Source: an uncultured Agathobacter sp.
GTDB lineage: Bacteria; Bacillota; Clostridia; Lachnospirales; Lachnospiraceae
Direction: 5' to 3'
Length of the DNA stretch: 12,809 bases
NCBI GenBank assembly: GCA_910587655.1
Contig: CAJUND010000050.1
Location: 1 to 12,809 of the forward strand
Part shown: positions 6,274-12,772 of the stretch, piece after piece
How positions within the stretch are numbered: the stretch's first letter is position 1
Layout: each line of letters opens with the position of its first letter
The notes under the pieces: generated by a model
Database searches by the model: none
Told to the model about the DNA's origin: nothing
Seen by the model: only the letters and a program-made list of their open reading frames with translations
Made by a program: the position numbers and the translations under genes

Positions 6274-7167
6274 TCACACAATTGTCCCCCCGTTCGGATG
6301 CAGTACCTGCCCGGTCATATAACTTGAGTCATCCGATGCAAGAAATACATAACACGGTGACACTTCACACGGCTGTCCCGCCCGGTTCATCGGAACATGC
6401 GATGTCTTTTTACCAAATGTGGCGACTTCTTCCGCCGAATAGGACGCTGGAATTAAAGGCGTCCAGATTGGACCGGGCGCAACTCCGTTTACCCGTATTC
6501 CTTTTTCTGCAAGGGATAAGGAAAGTGATCTTGTCAAAGCTACAATTGCCCCTTTTGTAGCGCTGTAGTCAATCAGATCCTTGTTTCCCTCATAAGCGGT
6601 AACGGAGGTTGTGTTAATGATGGCTGCCCCTTTTTTCATATATGGCAGGGCAGACTGAATCAGATAGAAAAAAGAAAAAACGTTGTTCCGGAACGTAAAT
6701 TCAAGCTGTTCAGGGGATATATCCATTATACTTCTCTGAATAAACTGGACGGCATGGTTGTTTACTAAAATATCCAGTCTGCCGAAATTCTCAATGGTAC
6801 TGGTTACGCAAAAATTTACGAAGCCCGGATCTTTTAAGTCGCCGCGGAGTAGGAGGGATTTTCCGCCCAGTTCTTCAATTCTTCTGGCGGTGTCTCTGGC
6901 GTCTTTTTCTTCATCATAATAAACAATTGCAACGGCTGCCCCTTCCTTAACAAAATCATATGCAACGGCACGCCCGATTCCGCTGTCGCCGCCTGTAATT
7001 AATGCAACTTTGTTTTTAAGTTTCTGGCATGTATTCCCGCATTCAGATACTGGCAGCGGATTCATTACATATTCCAGTCCGGGCTGTCTGTCCTGGTGCT
7101 GCGGCGGAAAGGCTGCGTCTTTTTCTTTTAAATCTGTCATGTAACTGCATGTTTTATCTGGTTCCAT
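6274..7167 (-). CDS. SDR-family oxidoreductase, YdaD/YhxC-like (general stress type)
   Basis: A 297-residue classical short-chain dehydrogenase with an N-terminal extension of about 50 residues containing PPQHQDRQPGLEY, the mark of the group that includes Bacillus general stress protein 39. The Rossmann glycine motif is TGGDSGIG (58-65), NNHA (136-139) replaces the usual NNAG, and the catalytic set is S188, Y201, K205 in a YSATK context. It should reduce or oxidise a carbonyl or alcohol using NAD(P)(H); the substrate is unknown. The frame also opens at ATG 7188, but that codon lacks a ribosome binding site. ATG 7165-7167 has AGGA 9 bases upstream, so the shorter form is preferred. It is divergent from the MmcQ operon and lies upstream of the two-component genes. 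Confidence 0.9.
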   Translation of the reverse strand: MEPDKTCSYMTDLKEKDAAFPPQHQDRQPGLEYVMNPLPVSECGNTCQKLKNKVALITGGDSGIGRAVAYDFVKEGAAVAIVYYDEEKDARDTARRIEELGGKSLLLRGDLKDPGFVNFCVTSTIENFGRLDILVNNHAVQFIQRSIMDISPEQLEFTFRNNVFSFFYLIQSALPYMKKGAAIINTTSVTAYEGNKDLIDYSATKGAIVALTRSLSLSLAEKGIRVNGVAPGPIWTPLIPASYSAEEVATFGKKTSHVPMNRAGQPCEVSPCYVFLASDDSSYMTGQVLHPNGGTIV

Positions 7168-7196
7168 TTTTCTGTTTCCTGTCGGCATTTGATTTT

Positions 7197-7202
7197 ATTA
7201 TA
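7197..7202 (-). promoter_or_regulatory. Candidate -10 box for the SDR gene
   Basis: TATAAT is read on the minus strand 29 bases before the preferred ATG at 7167. No good -35 is seen at 16-18 bases (the 17-base position gives ATTCCG), so the promoter is weak or needs an activator. It lies back to back with the MmcQ promoter, with the two -10 boxes about 50 bases apart. Confidence 0.4.
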
Positions 7203-7227
7203 TGCGGTATGAAAGAAAGCGGAATGA

Positions 7228-7267
7228 ATTGAAATAAAATTTTCAATCGGGTATAATAAAATATACC
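7228..7267 (+). promoter_or_regulatory. Promoter of the MmcQ-GyrI-DUF4299 operon, covered by two dyads
   Basis: TTGAAA (7229-7234) and TATAAT (7252-7257) are separated by exactly 17 bases. Two perfect inverted repeats overlay it: ATTGAAA (7228-7234) with TTTCAAT (7241-7247) over the -35, and GGTATA (7250-7255) with TATACC (7262-7267) over the -10. Each has a 6-base spacer, and their centres are 21 bp apart, two helical turns. This suggests a repressor operator. The GGAGG site at 7272-7276 serves the ATG at 7287. Confidence 0.7.
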
Positions 7268-7286
7268 GAGCGGAGGCGGATAAATC

Positions 7287-7664
7287 ATGAGATATGAATG
7301 GATAGACGAATACTTATTAAATAAAACTGGAGTGACGAAAGACCTCCAGAAGGACTGGAACTGGATTCGATACCAGATTGGCGGAAAAATGTTTGCAGCG
7401 GTCTGTCTGGATGAGGCAGACATGCCATATTACATTACCTTAAAACTGGAACCGTCCAATGGCGATTTTTTAAGGCAGCAGTATGAAGATATTGTGCCTG
7501 GTTATTATATGAATAAAATGCACTGGAATTCCGTGAAACCGGACGGCGAAGTGCCGGATGATTTATTAAAGGATATGCTGGACCAGTCATACCAGCTGGT
7601 TCTTGGGGGATTCAGCAGGAAAAAACAAAAAGAAATACTGGAGGAAGCAGGCAGTGGCGTTTGA
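7287..7664 (+). CDS. MmcQ/YjbR family protein
   Basis: A 125-residue protein matching the small MmcQ/YjbR (DUF419) fold in length and motifs: RYQIGGKMFAAVCLD near residues 28-42, a predicted beta strand with ITLKLEP (49-55), and MNKMHWNSV (75-83), where family members have a conserved aromatic near the end of the sheet. These proteins have a CyaY-like fold and are often called DNA-binding, but their role is not firmly known. ATG 7287 is preceded by GGAGG at 10 bases. This is the first gene after the dyad-covered promoter, and it overlaps the GyrI-like gene by 11 bases. Confidence 0.85.
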   Translation: MRYEWIDEYLLNKTGVTKDLQKDWNWIRYQIGGKMFAAVCLDEADMPYYITLKLEPSNGDFLRQQYEDIVPGYYMNKMHWNSVKPDGEVPDDLLKDMLDQSYQLVLGGFSRKKQKEILEEAGSGV

Positions 7665-8286
7665 TTATAAAAAAGAATATAAAGAATTTTACATGCCGAA
7701 AAACAAGCCGGGGATTGTTACCGTCCCTCCGATGAATTATATTGCAGTCCGCGGCAAAGGAAATCCCAATGAAGAGGGAAGCGAGTACAAAGAGACAATC
7801 GGACTGCTGTATGCGGTTGCATTTACCATAAAAATGAGCAAAAAAGGCAGCCGTCAGATTGAAGGGTATTTTGACTATGTGGTTCCCCCGCTGGAGGGAT
7901 TCTGGTGGCAGGAGGGAATCAAAGGAATTGACTATTTCCGGAAAGAAGATTTTCAGTTTATTTCCGTCATCCGTCTGCCGGATTTTGTGACAAAAGCGGA
8001 TTTTGCCTGGGCGGTGGAAGAGGCAGCGGCGAAAAAGAAAAAAGATTTTTCAAAGGTGGAGTTTTTAACTTATGATGAGGGACTGTGTGTCCAGTGTATG
8101 CATATCGGTTCCTATGACAGTGAACCGGAAACCGTTCAGATGATGCATGATTACATGAAGTCGCAGGGATATGAACTGGATATTACAGATGAAAGACTTC
8201 ATCATGAAATTTATCTCAGCGACGCAAGGCGGGTGGCGCCGGAAAGGCTAAAAACCGTAATCAGGCATCCGGTAAAAGAGGGTTAA
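7654..8286 (+). CDS. GyrI-like small-molecule-binding domain protein
   Basis: A 210-residue stand-alone GyrI-like (COG4832-type) protein with no DNA-binding domain. Recognisable stretches include the N-terminal FDYKKEYKEFYMPK, a VPPMNYIAVRGKGNPNE strand near residues 24-40, EGYFDYVVPPLEGFWW (about 70-85), and the C-terminal LHHEIYLSDARRVAPERLKT (about 180-200) that closes the fold. Stand-alone members bind, and some hydrolyse, small aromatic compounds; that is family knowledge, not visible here. The frame is open upstream to 7603, but GTG 7654-7656 is the likely start: GGAGG (7640-7644) lies 9 bases before it and homologs begin near AFDYKKEY. It overlaps the MmcQ stop, indicating translational coupling. 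Confidence 0.85.
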   Translation: MAFDYKKEYKEFYMPKNKPGIVTVPPMNYIAVRGKGNPNEEGSEYKETIGLLYAVAFTIKMSKKGSRQIEGYFDYVVPPLEGFWWQEGIKGIDYFRKEDFQFISVIRLPDFVTKADFAWAVEEAAAKKKKDFSKVEFLTYDEGLCVQCMHIGSYDSEPETVQMMHDYMKSQGYELDITDERLHHEIYLSDARRVAPERLKTVIRHPVKEG

Positions 8287-8290
8287 GTAT

Positions 8291-9160
8291 ATGGCGTTTA
8301 CATTACAGATTAAGAAAAAGGGTTTATTCGGAAGTAAACAGATTGATATGGAAAAACTTCTGGACAGATGCTGCCTGAATTATGGCAGTGACAATGATTT
8401 TCATGTTCTGCAGGAAGGGGAGCAAAACGGGGATTCTGTCATATTATATAATCCGTCCAGAATCGGAAGGGGAATTTATTTTAACGCTGATTCTTCCGGA
8501 GTGCTGGAGTTGAGTTATAATATTCCCACAACCGCAGCAGAGATTTCGGACTTTATTCATGTTGCAAAAGAAATTGCGGACCAGCTAAAAAAGGTTGATA
8601 TGTACTGTGTGGAGGAGGAGAGGGAATATACCGTTTCTCAGCTGGCTGAAAACCAGCCTGCAATGGTTCAGTTCAGTCTGGATACCCTGCATGAATTCTG
8701 CAGAAACGATTTTGAGCTTTATATGCTGACCCTTGCCATGTGGCCGGTTGCAATGGACAAAAGCCAGGTGGAGAAATTTACAGACTGCAGAAATCTGGAG
8801 GAGTTTGAGCAGATGCTTCATGATATGCAGAATCTGGATGTGTATTATGCCAGTCCCGGTCTGATGAGAAATAAGGCAGATGGAAAAATACTGGCGGTTT
8901 ATACCCTGACAGAAGAATGTGAAAGTATTTTTCCGAAAGCGGCGGATGGTTTTCTGAATCTGGATGATATTAAGATAGATGAAGGACTGGTACGTTTTTA
9001 TATCTATTCAGAACAGAGGTTCATGGATGGAATGTATTCTTATGATAAATTTATTTCTTATATGATGGAGCATGGGGCAGAGCCGTATGATGCAGGGCAT
9101 GTGCTGCTGCCTTCCGTTACTAAAGAGGAAATTGAGGAAATGGTGAGGGAAATTATGTAG
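8291..9160 (+). CDS. DUF4299 family protein of unknown function
   Basis: A 289-residue soluble, acidic protein resembling the DUF4299 family found in streptococci and Clostridia. It begins with FTLQIKKKGLFGSKQI, carries a central segment DFELYMLTLAMWPVAM (about 139-154), and ends with SYDKFISYMMEHGAEPYDAGHVLLP (about 250-275) and an acidic helix. No signal peptide, membrane helix or catalytic motif is evident. ATG 8291 follows an AGAGGG site by 8 bases, and that site overlaps the GyrI-like stop; only 4 bases separate the genes. Its place at the end of a tight MmcQ-GyrI unit suggests a shared role, perhaps in small-molecule response, but no function can be given. Confidence 0.75.
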   Translation: MAFTLQIKKKGLFGSKQIDMEKLLDRCCLNYGSDNDFHVLQEGEQNGDSVILYNPSRIGRGIYFNADSSGVLELSYNIPTTAAEISDFIHVAKEIADQLKKVDMYCVEEEREYTVSQLAENQPAMVQFSLDTLHEFCRNDFELYMLTLAMWPVAMDKSQVEKFTDCRNLEEFEQMLHDMQNLDVYYASPGLMRNKADGKILAVYTLTEECESIFPKAADGFLNLDDIKIDEGLVRFYIYSEQRFMDGMYSYDKFISYMMEHGAEPYDAGHVLLPSVTKEEIEEMVREIM

Positions 9161-9188
9161 ATAGTAAAGAAAGGAAAACAGATGATGA

Positions 9189-9329
9189 ATGACAGAATAC
9201 AGTAAAAAAGCAGTAAAATTTATCCCCGAAGTTGAGCCGGAGCCGGATGAAATAGCTGCTATTATGGAAGGCAGAAAAGACAGGGAAGAAAATGGAACAA
9301 TTCCTCATAATGCCATTAACTGGGATTAA
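9189..9329 (+). CDS. 46-residue ORF with an antitoxin-like C terminus (possible toxin-antitoxin relic)
   Basis: A short open frame from ATG 9189-9191 to TAA 9327-9329. Its C-terminal half, EIAAIMEGRKDREENGT then IPHNAINWD, resembles the tail of small RelB/Phd-like antitoxins, where an acidic helix leads to a final S/P-H-x-x-I-x-W-D/N. Its first ten residues (MTEYSKKAVK) instead look like the opening of a RelE/ParE toxin. No intact toxin partner follows: a hairpin and a new promoter come next. AAGGA lies 13 bases upstream, which is long. Two nearer ATGs (9182, 9185) open another frame that stops after a few codons, so the N terminus may be damaged. The C terminus looks like real protein; the exact start and whether it functions are unsure. 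Confidence 0.5.
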   Translation: MTEYSKKAVKFIPEVEPEPDEIAAIMEGRKDREENGTIPHNAINWD

Positions 9330-9360
9330 TTCGGCTATCACCGACTCGGTGAAAACCGAA
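9330..9360. repeat. Compound inverted repeat between the small ORF and the next promoter
   Basis: TTCGG (9330-9334) pairs with CCGAA (9356-9360), and an inner TCACCGA (9338-9344) is mirrored by TCGGTGA (9346-9352) around a single C. As RNA this gives a stem with a small symmetric internal loop. No T-run follows directly (the sequence continues TAAGATTTGACA), so it is a weak terminator at best. It may instead be a mobile palindrome or operator just upstream of the -35 at 9367. Confidence 0.5.
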
Positions 9361-9366
9361 TAAGAT

Positions 9367-9396
9367 TTGACATTTTTGTTTCCCACGGTATATAAT
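9367..9396 (+). promoter_or_regulatory. Consensus promoter of the DUF234-type ATPase gene
   Basis: Perfect TTGACA (9367-9372) and perfect TATAAT (9391-9396) are separated by 18 bases. Transcription would start near 9403, about 20 bases before ATG 9423. This gene therefore has its own strong promoter, separate from the MmcQ operon. Confidence 0.75.
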
Positions 9397-9422
9397 AATA
9401 AAAAAGCAGGCGGGGTTTGGCT

Positions 9423-10799
9423 ATGTTTTATGGAAGGGAAAAACAAAAAAGACAGATTAACAAAGTAATTGAAAGCAGTGACCAGATGGTTGTTCTTATA
9501 TATGGAAGACGGCGGATTGGAAAAAGCGAACTGATTAAACAATGTCTTCTGGAAACGGAAATCCAGGGCATTTATTTTGAATGTAAGCAGACAACGGAAA
9601 TGAATAATGTGGACAGCATAGCGGAGCTTATTTCCGAAAAATTTCATCTGCCCAGACTGGCATTTTCCGGAATTGAAGAAATGCTGGGGTTTCTTTTTTT
9701 GCAGGCACAGAAGCAGAAGTTTATTCTGGTTCTGGATGAATATCCTTATTTGCGGGAATGTGTCAAAGGACTGGACAGTATCATGCAGTCGCTGATTGAT
9801 GGCAACAGAGGCAGGTCCGGACTAAAGCTGATTATCTGCGGTTCCTATGTGGATACCATGCGTGCCATGCTGGGCGGGCAGAATCCTTTGTACGGAAGGG
9901 TAGATCTTGCCATGGAACTGAAAGCCATGGATTATTATGAATCAGCAATGTTTTACCGTTCTTTTTCCGATGAAGACAAGGTAAGGATATACAGCGTGCT
10001 GGGCGGTGTGCCTTATTACAACCGTCTGGTTGATACAAACAGAACGGTGAGGGAAAATATAATTGCATTGATTGCATCACCGGCAGCACGTCTGGAAAAT
10101 GAAGTTTCCATGTATTTAAGTTCAGAAATCTCAAAAATAAATAACGCAAACGAAGTTTTTGAAACGCTGGCAAAAGGATTTTCACGGTACAGGGACATAC
10201 TGGACCAGTCCCATGTTTCAAGTGCGCCAACCCTGATTGATGTGCTGGATAAGCTGATACGCATGGATATTGTAAAAAAAGAAGCGCCGATTAATGATGA
10301 AAACAACAAAAGAAAATCCGGTTATTATATCAGTGATAATTTATCCTTGTTTTATTATAAATATATTTACAGAAATGCATCACGGATGCAGGTCATGAAT
10401 CCGGAGGTGTTTTATGATAGGTATATTCATGAGGATTTTGAAACAAAATATGTGCCGAAAATATTTGAGGATATATGCAGGCAGTATCTGATTCGGCTAA
10501 ACCAGACCGGAATGCTTGCAGAACCATTTGATAAAATCGGCAGGTATTATTATAATAATCCAGAGGAAAGGACAAACGGCGAATTTGATATTGTTACGCA
10601 TGATGATAAGGGATATATTTTTTATGAAGCAAAGTTTAAAAATAAACCAGTGGATAAAAAGCTGATGCAGGAGGAAATCCGGCAGGTGGATGCCGCCGGG
10701 TTATCCTGCTACAGGTATGGATTTTTTTCACGGTCGGGTTTTCTTTCCACGGCAGATGAGCATATCATCCAGTATGAGCTTGCAGAGCTTTATCAATAA
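9423..10799 (+). CDS. Archaeal-type AAA ATPase with DUF234 / PD-(D/E)XK-like C terminus
   Basis: A 458-residue STAND/AAA-type ATPase of the COG1672 group. Walker A is GRRRIGKSE (28-36), Walker B is ILVLDEYPYL (101-110), and a sensor-like IICGS (137-141) follows. A winged-helix-like middle region lies near 240-300. The C-terminal DUF234 region has FEDICRQYL (348-356), GEFDIV with D389, and YEAK (401-404), matching the E...D...ExK layout of a restriction-like nuclease core. Members are widespread in gut bacteria and archaea, mostly as single genes of unknown role; defence or mobile-DNA links are suspected, not shown. The frame may open at TTG 9417, but ATG 9423 has GGCGGGG 7 bases before it and is preferred. 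It has its own promoter and terminator, so it is monocistronic. Confidence 0.87.
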   Translation: MFYGREKQKRQINKVIESSDQMVVLIYGRRRIGKSELIKQCLLETEIQGIYFECKQTTEMNNVDSIAELISEKFHLPRLAFSGIEEMLGFLFLQAQKQKFILVLDEYPYLRECVKGLDSIMQSLIDGNRGRSGLKLIICGSYVDTMRAMLGGQNPLYGRVDLAMELKAMDYYESAMFYRSFSDEDKVRIYSVLGGVPYYNRLVDTNRTVRENIIALIASPAARLENEVSMYLSSEISKINNANEVFETLAKGFSRYRDILDQSHVSSAPTLIDVLDKLIRMDIVKKEAPINDENNKRKSGYYISDNLSLFYYKYIYRNASRMQVMNPEVFYDRYIHEDFETKYVPKIFEDICRQYLIRLNQTGMLAEPFDKIGRYYYNNPEERTNGEFDIVTHDDKGYIFYEAKFKNKPVDKKLMQEEIRQVDAAGLSCYRYGFFSRSGFLSTADEHIIQYELAELYQ

Positions 10800-10809
10800 A
10801 ATGTTTTAG

Positions 10810-10846
10810 GCAGCCTTTAAGTTTTCTTAAGGTTGCTTTTATTTTC
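10810..10846 (+). terminator. Intrinsic terminator after the ATPase gene
   Basis: GCAGCCTT-T-AAG (10810-10821) pairs with CTTAAGGTTGC (10826-10836), with one G-U pair and one bulged T around a TTTT loop. It is followed by TTTTATTTT (10837-10845). The strand and position fit termination 11 bases after the stop at 10799. Confidence 0.8.
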
Positions 10847-10904
10847 CCTTAAATTCCATAACGTAGAATCTAACATATCAAACAGAAAGGAAATAAGATG
10901 CGGT

Positions 10905-11597
10905 ATGGACTACATAATTACAATATCCGGACTAACCAAGTCCTATCAGGGAAAAAAGGTTGTAGATAATCTGTCATTTTCAATGAAAAAAGGAACACTT
11001 TTTGCACTGCTTGGGAGCAACGGGGCGGGAAAAAGCACCACAATAAAAATGATACTTTCCCTGGTGAAAAAAGAAGGAGGAAGTATAAATATCCGTGAAA
11101 ACACCAGTATCGGCTATTCACCGGAGACACCTTATTTTCCGCCGTTTCTGACTGGTATGGAAGTGCTGGTCTATTATGGCAGGCTGCAGAAACTTTCTGC
11201 CGCAAACCTGAAGGAAACTTGTGAACAACTGCTGAAACTGACCGGGCTTGAGAATGAAAAAACAAAGATAAAATATTATTCCAAGGGAATGCTGCAGCGG
11301 CTGGCACTGGCGCAGGCGCTTCTTGGAAATCCGCAGGTGCTGGTTTTGGATGAGCCGTGCGCCGGGCTGGACGCCATGGGGCGCATTGAGATGATTGAAC
11401 TGATTGACAGGCTGAAAAAACAGGGAAAAACCATTCTGATGAATTCACATATTCTAAGTGACATCGAAAAGGTTTGTGATGAAGGTATCATAATGAATAA
11501 GGGAAAAGTGCTGAGAACTTTTACGAAAGATGAGTTTTTAGACGACAGAAAACTTGAGGATATTTTTGTGGAGACAATCGGAGGAATAGAGGAATGA
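10905..11597 (+). CDS. ABC transporter ATP-binding protein (second exporter)
   Basis: A compact 230-residue ABC ATPase of the CcmA/NatA type. Walker A is GSNGAGKST (37-45), the signature is YSKGM (125-129), Walker B is VLVLDEP (145-151), the D-loop is GLD (154-156) and the switch histidine is H182 in MNSH. The usual Q-loop Gln appears replaced in IGYSPETPYF (69-78), a pattern seen in GldA-like ATPases. The open frame begins at TTG 10833 inside the preceding terminator, so the real start is almost certainly ATG 10905, which gives MDYIITISGLTKSY. That ATG lies an unusual 13 bases after AAAGGA. An out-of-frame ATG at 10898 has the better spacing but yields only 23 codons. The 3' end overlaps the permease start by 4 bases (ATGA). 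Confidence 0.85.
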   Translation: MDYIITISGLTKSYQGKKVVDNLSFSMKKGTLFALLGSNGAGKSTTIKMILSLVKKEGGSINIRENTSIGYSPETPYFPPFLTGMEVLVYYGRLQKLSAANLKETCEQLLKLTGLENEKTKIKYYSKGMLQRLALAQALLGNPQVLVLDEPCAGLDAMGRIEMIELIDRLKKQGKTILMNSHILSDIEKVCDEGIIMNKGKVLRTFTKDEFLDDRKLEDIFVETIGGIEE

Positions 11598-12373
11598 AAA
11601 ACAGTGTGGGAATTATTATGGCAAACGCATTAAAGGAACGGATGCGCAGAAAAGAATTATATGTAATTATTGCAATCGCCGTACTGCTGATACTTTTGTG
11701 CAGCAGTGACAGTGCAACTATTACGATGGATGGAGAAGCGCTTACCGGATTTTCCAATATGTTTATGATTATGCATGTGCTGGTGCATTTGATCGGGTGT
11801 ATTCTGGCGGTTGTTCTAAGCCTGAGAACCATACCGAATGAGTATGAGCGTAAAAACAGCCACCTTGTCTGGGTGCGGAACATCAGCCAGACAGAATATC
11901 ATGGCGGGCTTGCCCTTGCAAATATTTTAGCATCACTTGCGGCAGCCGGGATTCTTTATCTGGTACTTGCTGTTTATGCAGCGGCAAACGGTCATGCAGA
12001 GGTTCTTTTACGGATGGTTCCGGCATTTGGCATTCTGGCGGTGTCAGTATCTTTTGTCAGTCTGTTTACCAGCGTGCTCAGCATTAAGCTTCCGGGTATG
12101 GCAGTGGGAGCGCTTGCATCGCTTGCTCCAGGATTCGGGGTTTTCCATGGTGTGCTGGATATTTTTAAAAATATGCTTGGCGGCGCCGGGGGAAAATGTC
12201 TGTCCGTTCTTCTTAAAATTGTACCGGATTTAAACGGAATCCAGAATGCTGCATACCGGATGACAACGGAAAAAAGTGTGGAGACACATGTCATCTGGCT
12301 GGGACTGCTGGCGCTCTGGGTGGTGTCGCTGCGGCTTTGCGAATGGCGCGGGCTGAACTGTTACTTATTTTGA
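11594..12373 (+). CDS. ABC-2 type permease (second exporter)
   Basis: A 259-residue membrane protein with about six hydrophobic segments, near residues 21-36, 57-78, 107-131, 140-164, 167-190 and 232-248. After helix 2 lies the amphipathic stretch RTIPNEYERKNSHLVWVRN (78-96), the conserved Glu-containing coupling region of ABC-2 permeases, where family members read E-x-x-x-G-T before a pi-s-R motif. Only one permease gene is present, so the channel is probably a homodimer, unlike the exporter at 1090-4575. GGAGG and AGAGG sites precede ATG 11594 within the ATPase gene, and the ATGA overlap implies coupled translation. Substrate unknown. Confidence 0.8.
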   Translation: MKNSVGIIMANALKERMRRKELYVIIAIAVLLILLCSSDSATITMDGEALTGFSNMFMIMHVLVHLIGCILAVVLSLRTIPNEYERKNSHLVWVRNISQTEYHGGLALANILASLAAAGILYLVLAVYAAANGHAEVLLRMVPAFGILAVSVSFVSLFTSVLSIKLPGMAVGALASLAPGFGVFHGVLDIFKNMLGGAGGKCLSVLLKIVPDLNGIQNAAYRMTTEKSVETHVIWLGLLALWVVSLRLCEWRGLNCYLF

Positions 12374-12392
12374 GAGATCATGGATTTTTATA

Positions 12393-12451
12393 TTGACAGA
12401 AAGATATACTATGTATATACTGATGTTAAAGGTATATCCATCGTATATACT
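12393..12451 (+). promoter_or_regulatory. mazEF promoter with repeated TATAC operator-like sites
   Basis: TTGACA (12393-12398) and TATACT (12416-12421) are 17 bases apart. A perfect inverted repeat, ATATAC (12404-12409) with GTATAT (12413-12418), overlaps the -10 box. The nonamer GTATATACT recurs at 12413-12421 and 12443-12451, 30 bases apart, and a related GGTATATCC lies between them at 12431-12439. Such clustered palindromes fit binding by the AbrB-fold antitoxin encoded just downstream. Confidence 0.7.
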
Positions 12452-12466
12452 TGAAGGGAGAAGTCA

Positions 12467-12772
12467 ATGAAACAAACAACAGTACAAAAGGATGGAAAAT
12501 ATGTAATACAAACAAATATAAGGAGGTGGGGAAACAGTCAGGGTATTAGATTATCCAAAGAAATACTGGCACAGATGAATTTGCAAGAGAATGACACTGT
12601 AGGAATAAATATTTGCGATGGAAAAATGACTATTGAAAAGGTCAGTAATCATAAATACCTTAATTTAGCAGAAAGGTTGGAAGCATTCTACAAAAGACCG
12701 ATTGAAGAAATTTATGTCGAAAGTACGCAAGAGGTTGATGTAGGTGATCCGAAGGGAAATGAAATTTGGTAA
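12467..12772 (+). CDS. mazE: MazE-like antitoxin (AbrB/MazE/SpoVT fold)
   Basis: A 101-residue DNA-binding antitoxin. Residues about 14-58 form the swapped-hairpin AbrB/MazE domain, with the diagnostic RRWGNSQGIRLSKEIL (19-34) followed by ENDTVGINICDGKMTI. The acidic C-terminal tail (about 68-101), ending with EVDVGDPKGNEIW, resembles the toxin-wrapping tail of MazE, which also ends in Gly-x-Glu-x-Trp. AAGGGAG lies about 6 bases before ATG 12467. The protein likely binds the TATAC repeats in its own promoter and neutralises the MazF partner whose gene overlaps its stop codon. It is somewhat longer at the N terminus than typical MazE (about 80 residues). Confidence 0.88.
   Translation: MKQTTVQKDGKYVIQTNIRRWGNSQGIRLSKEILAQMNLQENDTVGINICDGKMTIEKVSNHKYLNLAERLEAFYKRPIEEIYVESTQEVDVGDPKGNEIW

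Noticed and set aside
6177..6281. N-terminal extension of the response regulator to ATG 6281
   Set aside because: It would overlap the SDR stop, cross the extended -10 promoter and has no ribosome binding site, and the added residues do not resemble a receiver domain.
7603..7653. Upstream extension of the GyrI-like gene to 7603
   Set aside because: It would overlap the MmcQ/YjbR gene by about 60 bases; GTG 7654 has a well-placed GGAGG and fits the family's usual beginning.
9338..9352. Resemblance to the 3' hairpin of a Cas9 tracrRNA (ACCGA-x-TCGGT core)
   Set aside because: Only a short palindromic core is shared; there is no cas gene, repeat array or antirepeat in the window.
10833..10904. 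24-residue N-terminal extension of the second ABC ATPase from TTG 10833
   Set aside because: It starts inside the terminator hairpin of the previous gene and adds no ABC-like sequence.
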